Shown in pieces: positions 61,520 to 64,000 of a stretch of DNA of 64,000 nt (positions within the stretch are counted from its first letter, which is position 1; every line of letters begins with the position of its first letter). The position numbers and the translations under genes are program-made. The notes below the pieces were generated by a model that was not told the origin of the DNA, did not search any database, and saw only the letters and a list, made by a program, of their open reading frames with translations. The stretch covers positions 4,216,001 through 4,280,000 of the forward strand of contig NW_025408668.1 of the NCBI RefSeq assembly GCF_020360975.1, given 5' to 3'. This DNA comes from Hirsutella rhossiliensis (taxonomy: Eukaryota; Ascomycota; Sordariomycetes; Hypocreales; Ophiocordycipitaceae).

Positions 61520-63180
61520 GTTCCAGCCTCGCAATTTATTATTGAAGATCGCTATTCAAGGATAGATTCCAAGGTATCATGATCGACACAGGTGCAGCAA
61601 CATTTTCCACAGCAGGATACTCTCAGTACATCGCCCTACAACGAGAAGACCCTTCTGTAGCTCTCGACAGCTCCACATCCGGCCAGGCCTCCATCAAATT
61701 CGGCAACAGCGACGCCATCCACTCCCTCGGCACAGTCGCCCTTAACACACCCCTCGGAAGGATCACGTTCCACGTCCTTCAAACCCCAACTCCTTTTGCT
61801 CTGCCTTGCTGATATGGACCGGCTTGGTATCTATTTCAACAACATCACAGACACCATCAATTGTACTAATCATTGTACTAATCGCCTACAAGCATTCCAG
61901 TCGTACGCAAATGGGGACATCCTGGTTCTTCCTTACGAAAGATGAAGAGTCCATCTCGTTTCTTACGGAAACAGAGATTCGTACACTTCACCGACGCTTT
62001 GGACACCCAGCAGTCCTAGGCTCCATCACCTCTTGAAGCAAGCCGGGCACAGTGACGTCTCGATAGACACATTAGAGACTATCTCTAAGTTCTGTCACCA
62101 CTGTCAAATGCACTCACAAGCCCCACGCCGCTTCAAGTTCACCCTTAACGATGATCAAAGTTCAACTACGAAATCATCGTTGATGTGATGCACCTAGGAA
62201 CACCACAACCCCCTGTTCTACACGTTGTGGACTCAGCTACTGCTTTCCAGGAGCCAGATTTTTACCGTCAATGTCAGCTAAAGATACATGGGAGACCCTC
62301 CGGACCCTCTGGATCGACACGTATCTTGGACCTCCTGATACCCTCCGTCATGATGCAGGAACTAACTTTGCTTCTCTCGAATTCCGGAACGAAGCAAAGA
62401 TTATGGAATCAAATGCTCTCAAGTACCTGTTGAGACGCATTGGTCCATTGGAAAGATTGAACGCTATCACGCACCCTCCGACGCGCCTTTAACATCCTCC
62501 ATGCTGAGATTGGCCACACCACTTCCGCCGAAACAGTCCTTCAAATGGCTGTTAAAGCAATCAATGATACGGCAGGACCTGACGGTCTTGTGCCTACGTT
62601 GCTTGTTTTCGGCGCATACCCTCGCGTATCTACAGACTCGCCCCCTTCCTTCTACCCTCAAAGATCGGAAGCTATGCAGAAAGCGATGAAAATGCTCCGC
62701 CAACTCTCGGCAGAAAGACGAGTTAAGGATGCCCTCCATGCACGCAACGGCCCGAGCACGACAGAAGTGCTATCCCTCCCGCTGCAAAGTGAAGTTCGCG
62801 TTTGGAGAGAAGACGGTTGGCAAGGACCCTTCAAGATTGCATCGATTGATACCCATAACATCACCATTGACACAGTCAACGGCCCCAAGTCTTTCGATCG
62901 ACCCTTGTACAACCGTATCTGCGTGATGATACCACTCTTTCCGACCCTACACGACACAGACCCTCAATCATTCGTTCAGATCTTAATGAACAACCGGCTC
63001 AAGACCCCGTTAAGACCTAACGGACCTGCCTGCCCGACCCGAACCCCGCCCCGCAAGAGGACGCCCACCAGGATCAAAGAACAAGCCAAAGGATTTGATC
63101 ATGATGGCCCAAACCGTAGACCAGAGCTTCTTGACCCAAAGGAGGAAGATGCACAGCTCTTTCCTCAAGCTACGGTCTGA
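61520..63180 (+). pseudogene. Copia-2 protease and integrase
   Basis: The protease site MIDTGAATFSTAG lies at 61579. The integrase zinc-binding part (TLHRRFGHP) is near 61990, the catalytic HDAGTNFASLEF near 62350 and the C-terminal SH3-like part (SEVRVWREDGWQGPFKIASI) near 62790. The last 211 codons (62545-63180) are open; earlier parts are frame-broken. Confidence 0.8.
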
Positions 63181-64000
63181 TGGCATAATCACCTCTCTGG
63201 TGACCCCTTCGAAGAATCCGATAACAAAGATTACTGACCTCGTTGGCCGCGGTGTATTCCAATTTGAACGATACGATCAAATGAGTCATGGAAACTATAG
63301 AATCTTTCGCTCTCGAATGGTTCGTGAAGTCAAAGGAATCAACACTAAGCCCTACGAAAAGTCTCGACTTGTTATTCAGGACATAACGACTTTGAGAGAC
63401 CACCCTCCTGACGCAATCTCCGACAATTCAACGCGTTAGCCAGAGACTCATCCTCGCTATTGCCCCGGACTTCTTCAAAACTACGGCATAACCCTCTCCC
63501 TCCGTGATATCACTCAGGCATACCCGCAATCCCAGACCAAGCTTTCCCGGACCATTCTTACATGTTGCCCACGGAACTACAAGGCAAATACCTAACAGAA
63601 CAATTATTCGTGTTATTAAGCCCCTGTACGGTATCGCGAAGCCGGGTCCATTAGTTCCGCACATATCAGCAGCATCACCTCGAAAAGCTGGATATGTCTA
63701 CCTCCACCTATGACTCCTGCCTACTGATTTCGAATACTGGCCTGACACGCTCGGTATTGTTGGAATGCAAACTGATGACACCCTCATCCTTGGAACGAAC
63801 AACTTTTCTACCCGTGAAGAAGAAGAGCTACAAAAGGCAGAATTTCGTTCCAAGCCCAAGACTGACATCACATACGGAACAACGGTTGACTTTAATGGTG
63901 CAAGACTGACGTTGCTGAATAATAACCCCCTTAAGAAAGGATCCCTTTTACTTCAACAGAAGGGACAAGCAGCAAAAATGACCACCATTGACCCAAAGCA
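63181..64000 (+). pseudogene. Copia-2 reverse transcriptase, 5' part
   Basis: The blocks YRIFRSRMVREVKG, KPYEKSRLVIQ, VIKPLYGIAKPG and, in another frame, TDDTLILGTNNF follow the order seen in Copia-1. The frame changes several times. The window ends within the palm/RNase H connection. Confidence 0.75.

Larger units (their letters stand above)
59066..64000 (+). mobile_element. Second, un-RIPped Copia element (Copia-2), truncated by the window
   Basis: The element starts with TGTGACCAACC inside the RIPped Copia and runs past the window end, so its 3' LTR and target duplication cannot be checked. The base composition is balanced, unlike the host element. The domain order gag, protease, integrase, reverse transcriptase matches Copia-1, and many motifs are shared with it, but the LTRs differ. 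Internal frames are broken by several single-base shifts. Confidence 0.88.

Overview
The window reads as nuclear DNA of a filamentous ascomycete. Genes carry short introns with GT..AG ends (about 50-190 bp). The gene content is fungal: a BIR1 inhibitor-of-apoptosis protein, an SRPK-type kinase, a HET-domain protein, a highly reducing polyketide synthase (PKS) and a GPI-anchored adhesin. Several stretches are AT-rich and full of TA, as left by repeat-induced point mutation (RIP). Pezizomycotina, probably Sordariomycetes/Hypocreales, is my inference; no rRNA or mitochondrial marker is present to fix the species.

Layout. (1) 0.3-20 kb is GC-rich and mostly ordinary. It holds a kelch-repeat membrane protein (minus), a long non-coding interval, a large repeat-rich GPI-anchored surface protein (plus), a decayed stretch with a Fic-domain relic, a small unrecognised gene, BIR1 (minus) and a CoA-binding-fold protein (minus) whose intron acceptor looks mutated. 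(2) 20.2-37.3 kb is accessory. A multi-intron PKS (minus; KS-AT-DH-MT-ER-KR-ACP) stands head to head with an AsaB/CmcJ-like oxygenase gene (plus). These are followed by an AT-rich inverted-repeat element, a decayed gene, an SRPK-like kinase, a retroelement-like fragment and a short NIF3-like gene. (3) 37.4-51.1 kb contains a recently inserted Copia element with near-identical LTRs and a 5-bp target duplication, a HET gene broken by one stop, a piggyBac-type transposase relic, an APH-family kinase relic and a small membrane ORF. (4) 51.1-64 kb is wholly transposon: two heavily RIPped Copia copies in opposite orientation, the second split by a younger un-RIPped Copia that runs off the window.

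How the pieces relate. The PKS and the divergent oxygenase share one 770-bp intergenic region and could form a small biosynthetic unit. However, the PKS has at least five single-base frame breaks, four in homopolymers, and appears to lack the distal half of its DH domain, so it is probably a recently dead or misassembled gene. Several single-copy genes near the RIPped transposons carry isolated stop codons that a C-to-T change would explain, which suggests mutation leaking from neighbouring repeats. I found no CRISPR array, rRNA or convincing tRNA. Exon boundaries were worked out by hand from frame and splice signals.
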